Positions 51,627 to 60,246 of a stretch of 64,000 nt of DNA are shown in pieces; the first letter of the stretch is position 1; each line of letters starts with the position of its first letter. The notes below the pieces were generated by a model. The model was not told the DNA's origin, made no database searches, and saw only the letters and a program-made list of their open reading frames with translations. The stretch comes from CBDBZX01 sp965213645. Lineage in GTDB: Bacteria; Deinococcota; Deinococci; Deinococcales; Trueperaceae. Position numbers and translations under genes: made by a program. The stretch is from contig CBDBZX010000008.1 of NCBI GenBank assembly GCA_965213645.1, positions 496,001 through 560,000 of the forward strand, written 5' to 3'.

Positions 51627-52556
51627 TCACGTGTAAGCCCGAACCGCGTCCAGCAATATCTCCAGTGCCTTCTCCCGGTTAACCTTGTAAGCCACCTGAA
51701 CGTTACTCGCTCCCATCTCCTTAACCCCACGCTCGTCCACGACGGTCATCCCCAGCGTGTGACGCCCTTGCGTCTCGACGCCGACATGCCGCGCCTCTAG
51801 CGTAAACAGCTCAGGGTGAGAGACCGCGAGTACGGCGCAAGGGTCGTGGAGCGGCCCTTCGACGCGGCCATAGAACTTCTCCGAATAAGCGTGCGCGTAG
51901 AAGTCCAGCATATCCGCTGTAAAGGTCGCCGCCGCATTTTCTATAGAACGAATTTCAGCGATGTCCGCTTCGCCAACCATGAACTGATGCGTCACGTTGA
52001 GCCCGCACATGATAATAGGTGCGCCGCAGCTAAGCACGACCTCCGCCGCTTCCGGGTCAGCCCAGATATTGAACTCGGCAACAGGCGTGACGTTGCCAAA
52101 ACTCGCTGAACCGCCCATCAGCGAGACTCCCGCGAGCCGCTCGGCCAAGTCGGGCGCACTGCGCAGGGCGAGCGCGACGTTGGTAAGCGGTCCCGTAGCG
52201 ACGAGCCAAATGTTCTCTTTAGCTCGGACAGTATCGATAATGAATTGGACGGCGTTGCGGCTCGAGACCTCTCGCTCTAACTCCGGCAATTCGGGTCCAC
52301 CCAAGCCCGTTTCACCGTGGATGAATTCGGCGTGCTGCGCCTCCGCTACAAGCGGTCTGTTCGCGCCCGCGTGAACGGGGAGGTCGAGCCCTAAAATCTG
52401 CGTGGTGATAAGCGCGTTGTGGGTGGTTAGCTCGAGCGGTACATTACCGCTTACCGCCGTGACGCCTAACACCTCGCAGTGTTGCGCGGCGAGCAGCAGC
52501 GCGATGGCGTCGTCGTGGCCGGGGTCGCAGTCTAGGATGACAGGGGGTTTTGCCAT
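51627..52556 (-). CDS. Nucleoside hydrolase (IUNH family)
   Basis: A 309-residue inosine/uridine-preferring nucleoside hydrolase. The N-terminal calcium site 'ILDCDPGHDDAIALLLA' is intact, as are 'VTAVSGNVPLELTTHNAL', 'VHAGANRPL', 'WLVATGPLTNVALALRS' and the catalytic 'EGPLHDPCAVLA' region. It releases ribose and base from nucleosides. TATAAA lies 7 bases before the ATG with no ribosome site, a leaderless-type start. A BMP/PnrA-type nucleoside-binding protein is encoded 750 bases upstream on the same strand, which suggests a nucleoside salvage role. Confidence 0.93.
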   Translation of the reverse strand: MAKPPVILDCDPGHDDAIALLLAAQHCEVLGVTAVSGNVPLELTTHNALITTQILGLDLPVHAGANRPLVAEAQHAEFIHGETGLGGPELPELEREVSSRNAVQFIIDTVRAKENIWLVATGPLTNVALALRSAPDLAERLAGVSLMGGSASFGNVTPVAEFNIWADPEAAEVVLSCGAPIIMCGLNVTHQFMVGEADIAEIRSIENAAATFTADMLDFYAHAYSEKFYGRVEGPLHDPCAVLAVSHPELFTLEARHVGVETQGRHTLGMTVVDERGVKEMGASNVQVAYKVNREKALEILLDAVRAYT

Positions 52557-52929
52557 GTTTATCTTTATACCCCGAACGCTTTAACGGTGGGGGCTTTGTC
52601 GTCAGGAATAGAGAGGTTTAGCGCGCCACCAAGTTGCACAGCGCCGTTCTACTACTGAAAGCGTATAAGTATTCAAATACTCTGTGAGCTTTTGTTCGTG
52701 TGGGTACTCTAACGGCATCTTCTAACTACTCGGAGCCCAATATCGAGGTCTCAGTAAGCCTCATTCCAGTTAGAAGTCCTGTGATCATGAATAATCATGC
52801 TACGAAGCGGGGGCGCTTCCGTAGCAAAGCGTAATTTCTCATACGTAACTAGGCGGGGAAAACTTCACACGCCGCGCTTGTCAATGTACATTAAAATGTG
52901 AGAAATTGTAACAGCATGTTAGGGGAGCT
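52557..52929. other. Intergenic region with hairpin
   Basis: The 373 bases hold the start region of the nucleoside hydrolase, an imperfect hairpin TGCTACGAAGCG/CGCTTCCGTAGCA at about 52799-52827, and upstream DNA of the 65-residue gene. No RNA gene or further ORF was recognised. Confidence 0.4.
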
Positions 52930-53127
52930 ATGAGAGACGCGCAGCAAATTTTAGAACAGTTACAGATGGGTATCGTCTACGAAACTGAACTCGGTAACGA
53001 GCTTGAAGTGAGCGCGATCTGCCAGCAATTGGCTGATGTCCGCAGCCAAGAGCCGCAGCTTGCCTCTGAAATCAGCGGTATTTTAAGAACGCTCAAAGCT
53101 AATCGTAACAGCAACGCTTCCTACTGA
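52930..53127 (+). CDS. Small helical protein, unknown
   Basis: A 65-residue acidic protein beginning 'MRDAQQILEQLQMGIVYETE'. It is predicted helical, with Leu/Ile at regular heptad-like spacing and no Cys, signal or membrane segment. I do not recognise it. It has a good ribosome site (AGGGGAGC) and sits alone between the nucleoside hydrolase and the BMP-family gene, transcribed opposite to both. Confidence 0.5.
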   Translation: MRDAQQILEQLQMGIVYETELGNELEVSAICQQLADVRSQEPQLASEISGILRTLKANRNSNASY

Positions 53128-53264
53128 TCTGCCCTCACCTCGAGTTTGGCGGGCTGCACACTGGCGTTGCAGTACTGCGCTTGGCTGCGCCAATACCTTA
53201 CACAACCCGGCGAGCCAACATTTTTCGGGCAATCCATGCCCGCTGCCAACATTATCCAAAAAAA

Positions 53265-53286
53265 CGCTCCCCATTTACAGGGAGCG
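53265..53286 (-). terminator. Terminator of the BMP-family gene
   Basis: Arms CGCTCCC/GGGAGCG with an 8-base loop, followed on the minus strand by TTTTTTTGG. It is 23 bases after the stop. Confidence 0.88.
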
Positions 53287-53309
53287 CCGGAGAGGAGGGG
53301 CAGGGCGGC

Positions 53310-54416
53310 TTACTGCTCGCGGTAGTCCGTCACCATGATTTCACCGTCGATGATCTGCTGTCTGACTGACTCTAACTCGGTAACTAAGCTCTCGGGGATG
53401 AGTGCGCCGTTAAATTCGTCTACCGCGTAACCCACACCATCTTCAGCCAAGCCTAAGCTCTGCGTGCCGCCCTCGAATTCGCCGTTGGCAACGTCCAGTG
53501 CGGCGTTGTACGCGGCGGTGTCCACGCGCTTGAGCATACTGGTGAGACCGTGGTTCAAGGTCGCGGGGTCTCCGTCGGTGTCACCTCTCGGGTTTTGGTT
53601 GGAGTCCACGCCGATGAAGAAGAGCGGCTCTTGACCTTCGCAGTTATTCGCGTAGGCGTCGCTCTTGTCAACACTCTCCAACTGCGACGCCAGTGGCGAC
53701 TCGCGCGTTTGGCCGGGCTGGTAGCACATCGTTTGGTTTACGAAGTCGATCACGCCGTTGCCCGACGCGCCCGCTGCCGCGTAAATGATGTCTGCGCCCT
53801 GCGCTTGCTGGGTGGTGGCGAGTTCTTTGGCGCGGGCAGGGTCGTTCCAGGCTGCCGGGGTGACGCCGACGTAGTTGGAAATCACTTCGCACTCGGGGCA
53901 AGCCGCCGTGACGCCCTCTTGGTAGCCTAAATCAAAGGCGCGAATCAGTGGGATGTCCATGCCGCCGACGAAGCCGACCGTGCCCGTCTGGGTGAGCGAG
54001 CCTGCGATATAGCCGACTAAGTAGCTGCCCTCGTGTTCCTTGAAGAGCACGCTGCGGACGTTGGGATTTTCCGCCACTGCGTCGATCAAGACGAAGCTGG
54101 TTTCAGGAAACTCCTGCGCGGTCGCCGCGACTGCGTCCGCTTGTAAAAAGCCCGGCGCGAGGATGAGTTCTGCGCCCTGGCTGGCAATTTGCCGCTGGCC
54201 TTGCGCGGCGGTGTCGGGCGTACCTTCAAACTCTAGGACGTCGATGAGCAGGCCCTCGTCCTCCAACTCAGTGGCCGCGTCACGGAGACCGTTCCAAGTG
54301 CCCTCGTTGAAGGAGCCGTCGAACTTGCCGCCTGCGTCGTAGGTAATACCGAAAACGTAGTCCTGGGCGGCGGCGAAAGGTAGAGTGAGAAGTAGCAAAG
54401 CTAAAATTTTGCGCAT
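53310..54416 (-). CDS. BMP/PnrA-family substrate-binding protein
   Basis: A 368-residue periplasmic binding protein. Signal peptide 'MRKILALLLLTLPFAAAQ' without a lipidation Cys. BMP-family marks: 'FGITYDAGGKFDGSFNEGTW', 'LILAPGFLQADAVAATAQEF', 'SVLFKEHEGSYLVGYIAG', 'VGFVGGMDIPLIRAFDLGYQ', 'ADIIYAAAGASGNGVIDF' and 'FFIGVDSNQNPRGDTDGDPA'. The family binds purine nucleosides (PnrA, Med) for ABC uptake. It is closed by its own terminator and no permease or ATPase gene is adjacent, so those must be elsewhere. ATG at 54416 has AGGAGG upstream; TATACT at 54478-54473 may be the -10 box. The long upstream frame is not used. Confidence 0.9.
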   Translation of the reverse strand: MRKILALLLLTLPFAAAQDYVFGITYDAGGKFDGSFNEGTWNGLRDAATELEDEGLLIDVLEFEGTPDTAAQGQRQIASQGAELILAPGFLQADAVAATAQEFPETSFVLIDAVAENPNVRSVLFKEHEGSYLVGYIAGSLTQTGTVGFVGGMDIPLIRAFDLGYQEGVTAACPECEVISNYVGVTPAAWNDPARAKELATTQQAQGADIIYAAAGASGNGVIDFVNQTMCYQPGQTRESPLASQLESVDKSDAYANNCEGQEPLFFIGVDSNQNPRGDTDGDPATLNHGLTSMLKRVDTAAYNAALDVANGEFEGGTQSLGLAEDGVGYAVDEFNGALIPESLVTELESVRQQIIDGEIMVTDYREQ

Positions 54417-54839
54417 GTATCCTCCTGGGGTAGTGCCTTCTAGTTGTGTGAGGTATTTGATACCTGTGGTGGAGTATACCATCTTCGTCCTTATGGACCG
54501 CTTTTCATGAACGCGGCTAAAGAAACGATGAAGTCGCTTCCGTAGGAGTTGGTCCAAGTGACCTTTTTCTCTTTTTGCTGCACACGACCTCTTGACCGAG
54601 TTGAACCACTGCCACGAAGAGAGTTGAGCAATATCCTGCACATACTTTCGGCCCCTAGCTAAGAAAGAATCAAGAAACGTATTGAAGCCGGTAGCGAGCT
54701 GTTGAATAGTCAACCTTGCATGAAAAATTTGACCCTTTCGTAGCGACTTCTCTTTTAAGATAGATGCGTCACCGACGGTTACTCAAACTGTTGGGAGAAC
54801 GCTCAACTTTGTGCTTGACATTTTCTAGTAAGGAGAAGA
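54417..54839. other. Divergent intergenic region (BMP protein / rhodopsin)
   Basis: The 423 bases contain the probable BMP promoter (TATACT, minus strand 54478-54473) and the rhodopsin leader with AAGGAG before its ATG. I found no convincing promoter for the rhodopsin; TTGACC at about 54729 and TTGACA at about 54822 are isolated. Nothing else is recognised. Confidence 0.4.
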
Positions 54840-55655
54840 ATGCTCAATTATCTAAGTACTTTATCGCCCGCTCAGTACACGTTCGTCGCCTACGCTTTTC
54901 TCGTGACGGCGCTGCTCATGGTCGTAAGCGCCGCCTTTTTTGTCTTTTCACGCCGCAAAGTTGACGAAAGCTACCGTCCTGCACTCTGGATGGTCGCCAC
55001 CATCGTTGGGCTCTCGGCGCTACACTATCTGTTCCTCTTCACCCAGTGGCGCGACGTTTACGACCTCCAGGGCGGACTCTACAGCCCGTCGGAAGCCACT
55101 TTGCCACTCGCGCTCTACCGCTACGTCTATTGGCTGCCCACCGTGCCGCTACTCCTCATCTCGCTGGTGAACGTGCTCGACTTTCCCCGGCACAAAGCCC
55201 GCTCGCTCGGGATTCGCTTGACGGTAGCGACGGTTGCAATGATCGCGCTCGGCTACCCCGGTGAGATTTCAACCGACATCCAAACGCGCATCATTTGGGG
55301 CACAGCCAGCACGGTTCCCTTCCTCTACATCCTCTGGGTGCTCTACGGGATGCTCAACGACGCGCTCGCCGAACTGAGCGAAGAGGCCAGCACGCTCGTC
55401 ACCAACTCGGTGCTCTTGCTCTTAGGGTCATGGGGCTTTTTCCCCGTCATCTACATGCTGCCCTTTTTGGGTCTCACGGGCTCGGCTACCGAAGTCGGCG
55501 TGCAGTTTGGCTACATGCTCGCGGACTGGCTCGCCAAAGCGGGCTTTAGCTTCCTCATCTACTCCGTCGCAAGGGAGCAGACGCTCGCAGTGGAATACGA
55601 ATATGAAGAAGAGGGTTATGAAGACTACGACGAGGATGCGGTAGCGTTAAACTAA
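54840..55655 (+). CDS. Xanthorhodopsin-clade microbial rhodopsin with Y-T-S motif
   Basis: A 271-residue seven-helix retinal protein. The retinal lysine is K233 in helix 7 with D229 before it ('LADWLAKAGFSFLIYSVA'). Helix 3 reads 'YRYVYWLPTVPLLLISLVNV': R94 and W98 are kept, but the primary counterion/proton acceptor (Asp97 in proteorhodopsin, Asp85 in bacteriorhodopsin) is Tyr97, the third motif residue is Ser108, and Thr101 is kept, giving Y-T-S. H62 matches the proteorhodopsin His that pairs with the missing Asp. 'GYPGEIS' and G154 in 'RIIWGTASTVPFLYILWVL' match xanthorhodopsin, where Gly opens the carotenoid-antenna pocket. The C-tail is very acidic (8 of 12 residues). No retinal-synthesis gene is near. 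It is probably not a standard proton pump; sensor or atypical transport are open. Confidence 0.92.
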   Translation: MLNYLSTLSPAQYTFVAYAFLVTALLMVVSAAFFVFSRRKVDESYRPALWMVATIVGLSALHYLFLFTQWRDVYDLQGGLYSPSEATLPLALYRYVYWLPTVPLLLISLVNVLDFPRHKARSLGIRLTVATVAMIALGYPGEISTDIQTRIIWGTASTVPFLYILWVLYGMLNDALAELSEEASTLVTNSVLLLLGSWGFFPVIYMLPFLGLTGSATEVGVQFGYMLADWLAKAGFSFLIYSVAREQTLAVEYEYEEEGYEDYDEDAVALN

Positions 55656-55690
55656 CCGCTCCTCTTAGCAAAACGCCAAAAGATGTTTAT

Positions 55691-55712
55691 AGGGACGGCG
55701 GAGGCCGTCCCT
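55691..55712 (+). terminator. Terminator after the rhodopsin gene
   Basis: Arms AGGGACGGC/GCCGTCCCT with loop GGAG, 35 bases past the stop. The T-run is short. Confidence 0.65.
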
Positions 55713-55822
55713 GTTGACGTGTTGATAGGTGTCATATGGAAGAGGTTGCACGTTTTCTCGTCCTCATTGCGGGCGTTCACTTGAAAGAACCACGGCGCGA
55801 CGTTCGAAGTCGAGCCACACCG

Positions 55823-57549
55823 CTACTGTGCGGGCGCGTCCGCCACGGCTTGCGCCGCGCCGCTCATTTCTGGAGCGGAGACGCCTAAAAGGTAAATTGC
55901 AATAAGCCCTAAAATCCCTGCAAAGATGACGTAGTAGAGCGTCGGGATGATCGTCCGGCGCAGCACCTCGCCCTCGCGGTCCAGAGAGACCCACCGTTGC
56001 CGAGGCCGCCACGACGTTATGAATCGCGATCATATTGCCCGCCGCCGCGCCGACGGCTTGCAAGGCGACGACCATAGCGGTAGAGATCGCCAACTGCTGC
56101 GCCACGCTGAACTGAAACAGGCTGAACATAAGGTTGCTGATCGTATTGCTGCCCGCGATAAACGCGCCCAGTGCGCCAATCGTAGGTGCGAAAAGCGGCC
56201 AGACGCCGCCCGCCGTGGCCGCGACCCACTGCCCCATCGCCACGGGCATACTCGCCAAGTCCAGCGCGTTCACGTCCGAGTTGATGTAGATGCGTACCAT
56301 CGGCACGGTAAAGACGAGCACGAAGCCCGCACCCAAAAGCGTCTGCCCGGACTCGCGAAAGGCTTGTCCGAGCCCTCCCCCTGACATACGGTGTAAGAAA
56401 AAGGTGATGGCGACGACCACGATGAGGATAAAGCCGGGTAGATAGAGCGGCGCTGTTTCGGGGGTGATTTCGGTGCCGAAGAGGTTGGGCAAGCTGATGG
56501 AGAAGGCTTGCAGCGCGTCCGTGAAGGGCGTAATGATGCGGCTCGCCACGAGGATGAGGGCGAGGAGCACGTAAGGCGTCCAGGCCATCCAGGTGGACAT
56601 GACCTTTCTCAGCAGCGGTGTCCATGCGCTGGTCCATATTGCCGAGCCACTGCTCGCTCCAGTCTTCCCTGGGCGGAAAATCCCACGTATCTTCCGGTAA
56701 TAAGAAACCGCGCCGCGCCGCGTAGGTGACAATGGCGAGGCCAACCAACGCGCCGATGAGTGAGGGGAACTCCGGGCCCAAGAAAATGCCGGTGAGCGTG
56801 TAGGGGATGGTAAACGCCACGCCACCAAAAAGCGCGAACGGTGCGATGGATAACCCTTCGGTCCACGACCTGTTCTCACCGAAAAAGCGCGTCATCATCA
56901 TGACCATAAAGAGCGGAATAAGCGTGCCGACGATGCCGTGAATGATGGCGGACTCCGCCGTGACCATCTGCAAATAAGCGTCAAAAGACACGCCAGCGGC
57001 GTCTAACTGCGCCGTGGCTTGCGAGTTCTCCAAACCGCCCGTCACGCCGATAACGATGGGCGTGCCGACTGCGCCAAAGGTCACGGGCGTGCTCTGAATC
57101 ATCAGGCCGATCACCACGGCGGCCATCGCGGGAAAGCCCAGCGCGACCAAGAGGGGCGCGGCGATCGCGGCGGGCGTGCCGAAGCCCGCCGCGCCCTCTA
57201 AAAACGCGCCGAAGAGCCAGGCGATAATGACGACCTGGACACGCTTGTCGGTGCTGATATCGACGAAGTTCGCCCGGATGGTCTGAACTGCGCCAGAATG
57301 CTCGAGCGTGTTCAAGAGTAAAATCGCCCCAAACACGATGAATAAAATATCAAAGGTGATAAAAAGCCCCTCCACCGTCGAGGCGGCCACCTGAACGAAG
57401 GGAACCTGCCAGAGCGTCAGCGCAAAAAACGCCGCGACGATATAGACGATGGGCATGGCGTAGCGAGCGGGCCAGCGAAACCCAATGAGCATAACGGCGG
57501 CGGCGAGGATGGGCGCGAACGCGATGAGTGCCTGGACGGATAGGTTCAT
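55823..57549 (-). pseudogene. lctP: L-lactate permease with two frameshifts
   Basis: An LctP/LldP-family transporter of about 575 residues spread over three frames. Frame 1 (57549 to about 56610) has 'FGAFLEGAAGFGTPAAIAAP', 'MIQSTPVTFGAVGTPIVIGV'; frame 2 (to about 55988) has 'GFVLVFTVPMVRIYINS', 'ALGAFIAGSNTISNLMFSLF' and 'AAGNMIAIHNVVAASATVGL'; frame 3 ends 'LLDREGEVLRRTIIPTLYYV' down to the stop at 55823. At 55988 removing one base from CTCTCT restores 'VGLLDREG', so each break is a single-base event. The rest is free of stops and well conserved, which suggests either a very young pseudogene or sequence error. Intact, it would be an inner-membrane lactate/proton symporter feeding the oxidase at 37189. 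Confidence 0.85.
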
Positions 57550-58160
57550 CTTTTCCCCCTTGGGCTCGAGACCTGAGCACGACCTTTTGCTGTTGCGCCT
57601 ATATCCTATAGCACCGCCCTAGAGATGTAAAGAGCGTTTAACGGCGCGTGCCTAGCTTCTTTTTTGGTGAGGAGAGAGATAAGGAGAATTGCCTTCGCTT
57701 TTTCTTCCCAGGCTCCCTTCCTCATCTCCTCATCCATACAGGCTGATCGCTTTTTCGCTTGTTCTATCCTATAGCAGGTACACCCCTAGAGGCGGCTAGC
57801 GGGAGCGGTCCACGCGACGCACTGGGGTACTATAGTCATCTGGTCAGCTACACTCCCACTGAAAAGAACATCGTTTCACTGCGTGAAAACTACGTAATTA
57901 GCACGCACTTTGAGTGATGAAATCCCGCTATTGCTACGCAATGATATCTGCGAAGAAGTGTAGCAATGATAAGTGGAACTGCTACTATAAAGGGCTACGC
58001 TTAGAATTAAGACGACTCAGCGGCCTTTTCGGGGCGTCTCCTCCTAGCTATCCCCAAGAGTCTGGTCATACTTCAAGGCTCCTGACAAGCCCCTCTAACC
58101 ACGCCCCGCTCCAAATAGGGTAAACTTCTCTTCAACCTTAGGGCTCACCGAGGAGGGTTC
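57550..58160. other. Intergenic region with repeats
   Basis: In these 611 bases I see a direct repeat TATCCTATAGCA at 57602-57613 and 57765-57776, each followed within about 15 bases by CCCTAGAG, a pyrimidine-rich stretch at 57655-57760, and dispersed repeat family II at 57866-57995. No RNA gene or convincing ORF is present. The last bases form the leader of the hydrolase gene with GAGGAGG. Confidence 0.5.
57866..57995 (+). repeat. Dispersed repeat family II, copy 2
   Basis: Matches the reverse complement of 3005-3092. It starts CACTGAAAAGAACATCG, keeps the frame 'TEKNIVSLRENYVISTHFE' up to a TGA, and continues with GTGTAGCAATGATA. The tail GATATCTGCG and GTGGAACTGCTA is also in the degenerate copy at 44508-44575. 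Confidence 0.75.
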
Positions 58161-59049
58161 ATGCAGCACCAGGTAGGCTCGTTTAGAACGAGCGACGGGC
58201 TGACGCTCTATACCCAGCATTGGCTACCCGAAGAAGCGCAAGGCGCTCAGGTGCGTGCGTGCGTGGTGCTCGCTCACGGCTACGCCGAGCACGCCTCACG
58301 CTACGCCCACGTCGCCGAACAGCTTGACCGCTCACGGCTACGCGCTCTACGCCTTCGACCATAGAGGCCACGGCAAGAGCGAAGGCGAACGCGCCAATGT
58401 GAACGTGTTCCGCGAGTTCGTGATGGACTTGGGCGACTTCACCGAGCACGTGCGCCAGTCGCATCCCAGCGTGCCGCGCTTTCTTTTAGGGCACAGTATG
58501 GGCGGCATGGTCGCGCTGCAGCTCGTTTTAGAGCACCCCGAAAAGGTGGACGGGCTGATCCTAAGCGCGGCGTACGTTCAGAACGCGGCGGACGTGTCCC
58601 CGCTCCTGCTCAGGCTCTCGCGCTTCGTGAGCCGCTACTTCCCCAGCTTGCCCGTGCAAGAGCTAAACACGTCTGACTTGTCTCGAGACGACGAGGTCGT
58701 ACGCGCCTACAGAAGCGACCCGCTCATCTATCACGGTAAGGTCAAGGCGCGGCTCGGTGCGGAACTCTTGAACGCGGGGCCGTATGTCTTAGCGCGGGCC
58801 GACTGCATCCACCACCTGCCCCTTTTCGTAATGCACGGCGACGCCGACAAGATCGCCGCGCCGGGGGGAAGTCAGGCACTTTATAATGCGGTCACGTCAG
58901 AAGACAAAACCTTGAAGCTCTACCCTGGATTTTATCACGAACTCTTCAACGAGCCCGAGGAGGGGCCGCTGAGGGATGTGCTCGAGTGGCTGGGGCAGCA
59001 GATGAAGCGCTTTAGTCCGCCCGTAAAGAGCGCCCCATCACAAACTTGA
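58161..59049 (+). pseudogene. Monoacylglycerol-lipase-like alpha/beta hydrolase with one frameshift
   Basis: Joined, the two frames give a normal hydrolase of about 295 residues: 'VVLAHGYAEHASRYAHVAEQ' then, after the break at about 58325, 'AHGYALYAFDHRGHGKSEGE', 'FLLGHSMGGMVALQLVLEHP' with the nucleophile Ser, 'PLFVMHGDADKIAAPGGS' with the Asp and 'LYPGFYHELFNEPE' with the His. One extra G in CAGCTTGACC shifts the frame; without one base it reads 'EQLTAHGY'. All catalytic residues are intact. Family members release fatty acids from monoacylglycerols. The 3' end overlaps the convergent rlmI by 38 bases. Confidence 0.85.
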
Positions 59050-60167
59050 GATAGCGCCCTTCGGGAAAGGTCGCGGGGATAGGATGGTCGGGCGCGTGCC
59101 CCGCTTCGTGGAGGGTCTGTAAGCGGAGATTCGCGTCGTTCGCCGCCTCGCCCAAAACACCCTTGAAATCTTCCGGCGACACCTGCGACGTGCAACTTGC
59201 GCTCGCCAAAAGCCCACCCGGTCTGACGCACCTAAGCGCTAACGTATTGAGCTTTTTGTAAGCCCTGAGCGCAGCAAATTTACTCTTCTTGTTGCGAGCT
59301 AAGGAGGGCGGGTCTAAAACGACCACGTCGAACTGCCGTTTTTCTTTAACGTAGGTATTCAAGAGGTCGAAGCAGTCCGCCGTCACGAACTCGTGTAAAT
59401 TAGGATCAAAGCCGTTCATAGTAAAATTCCGCGTAGCATCTTCATTCGCTGCTTTTGCAATATCTACACTCGTTACAAACAAAGCCCCACCTCGCGCCGC
59501 GTAGAGCGAAAACGCGCCCGTATACGAGAAGAGGTTGAGCACACTCTTCCCTTTACAGACGCGCTCCAACGTTGCGCGGTTATCGCGGTGGTCTAAAAAC
59601 AAGTCCGGTCTTTTGCCCCTCTGAGAGGTTGGCGATGAGGTCTAAGCCGTTCTCTTTGATCATGAGTTCGGGCGGGGGTAGCTTGCCATAGAGCGGCTCG
59701 AGCCCACCCTGCGTTTTCTGCACAACCCCTCTCAGTTTGAGATGCTTGGAAAGCGCTTTAACCACGTCGGGCACGATGACTTCCACGCTCTTCGCGTAGG
59801 TTTGTAGCACTGCGTAGCGCTCATAGAGGTCAACCGTGACGCCGGGTAAGAAGTCGCCCTCGCCAAAAAGTAAACGGTAAGCGTTCGTCACCTCTTGATT
59901 GATGAACGCCTCGCGTAGAGCAAGTGCGTCTTTCACTCTTGTTTCGATGGAATCACGTTCAGGCACGCTCTCGCTGCTAAAAAGCCGCAGGGCGATGGCG
60001 CTCTCATCGTCGTAAAGCCCAATCCGGTGCGCGTTACCTGCTTCTACGCGCACCCAGTCCCCCGTTTTTAGAGAATGCTTAGGCAAATGGTTGCGGTAGA
60101 CCCAGGGGTGGTTGGAACGCAGGGCAGGCTCGAGCTTCGCGTGGAGCGACAGAGTGGGCAGCGACAT
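59012..60167 (-). pseudogene. rlmI: RlmI-type 23S rRNA methyltransferase with one frameshift
   Basis: The 5' frame (60167 to about 59600) carries the PUA domain and the linker ('HPWVYRNHLPK', 'VVQKTQGGLEPLYGKLP', 'IANLSEGQKTGL'). The 3' frame carries the Rossmann methyltransferase with 'FLDHRDNRA', 'SVLNLFSYTGAFSLYAARGG', 'VTSVDIAKAANEDATRNFTM' and 'FDVVVLDPPSLARNKKSKFA'. In RlmI these are one chain of about 390 residues that methylates a cytosine in 23S rRNA. Removing one G at 59600, inside a T-run on the minus strand, gives 'GQKTGLFLDHRDNR' exactly as in the family. The single-base difference in a homopolymer suggests sequencing error as much as mutation. Confidence 0.88.
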
Positions 60168-60246
60168 CCTTCTACGCTAACGTCAAAAGAGGTGCGTGAA
60201 CGTCTGCTGACATCGGTCCGCTAGGCTTTGGTGCGAAGGAGGCACT

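Noticed and set aside
53128..53309. Possible tRNA or small RNA in the short gaps.
   Set aside because: No cloverleaf, TTCGA loop or CCA end was found here or in any other gap I read; only terminators and repeats.
56508..56729. Plus-strand ORFs across the lactate permease.
   Set aside because: They are shadows of the frameshifted permease; the minus-strand frames carry the conserved membrane motifs.
57602..57776. Direct repeats TATCCTATAGCA as a target-site duplication of an insertion.
   Set aside because: The similarity extends unevenly past the 12 bases (CCCTAGAG follows both), and the 151 bases between have no inverted ends, so a simple local duplication is more likely.
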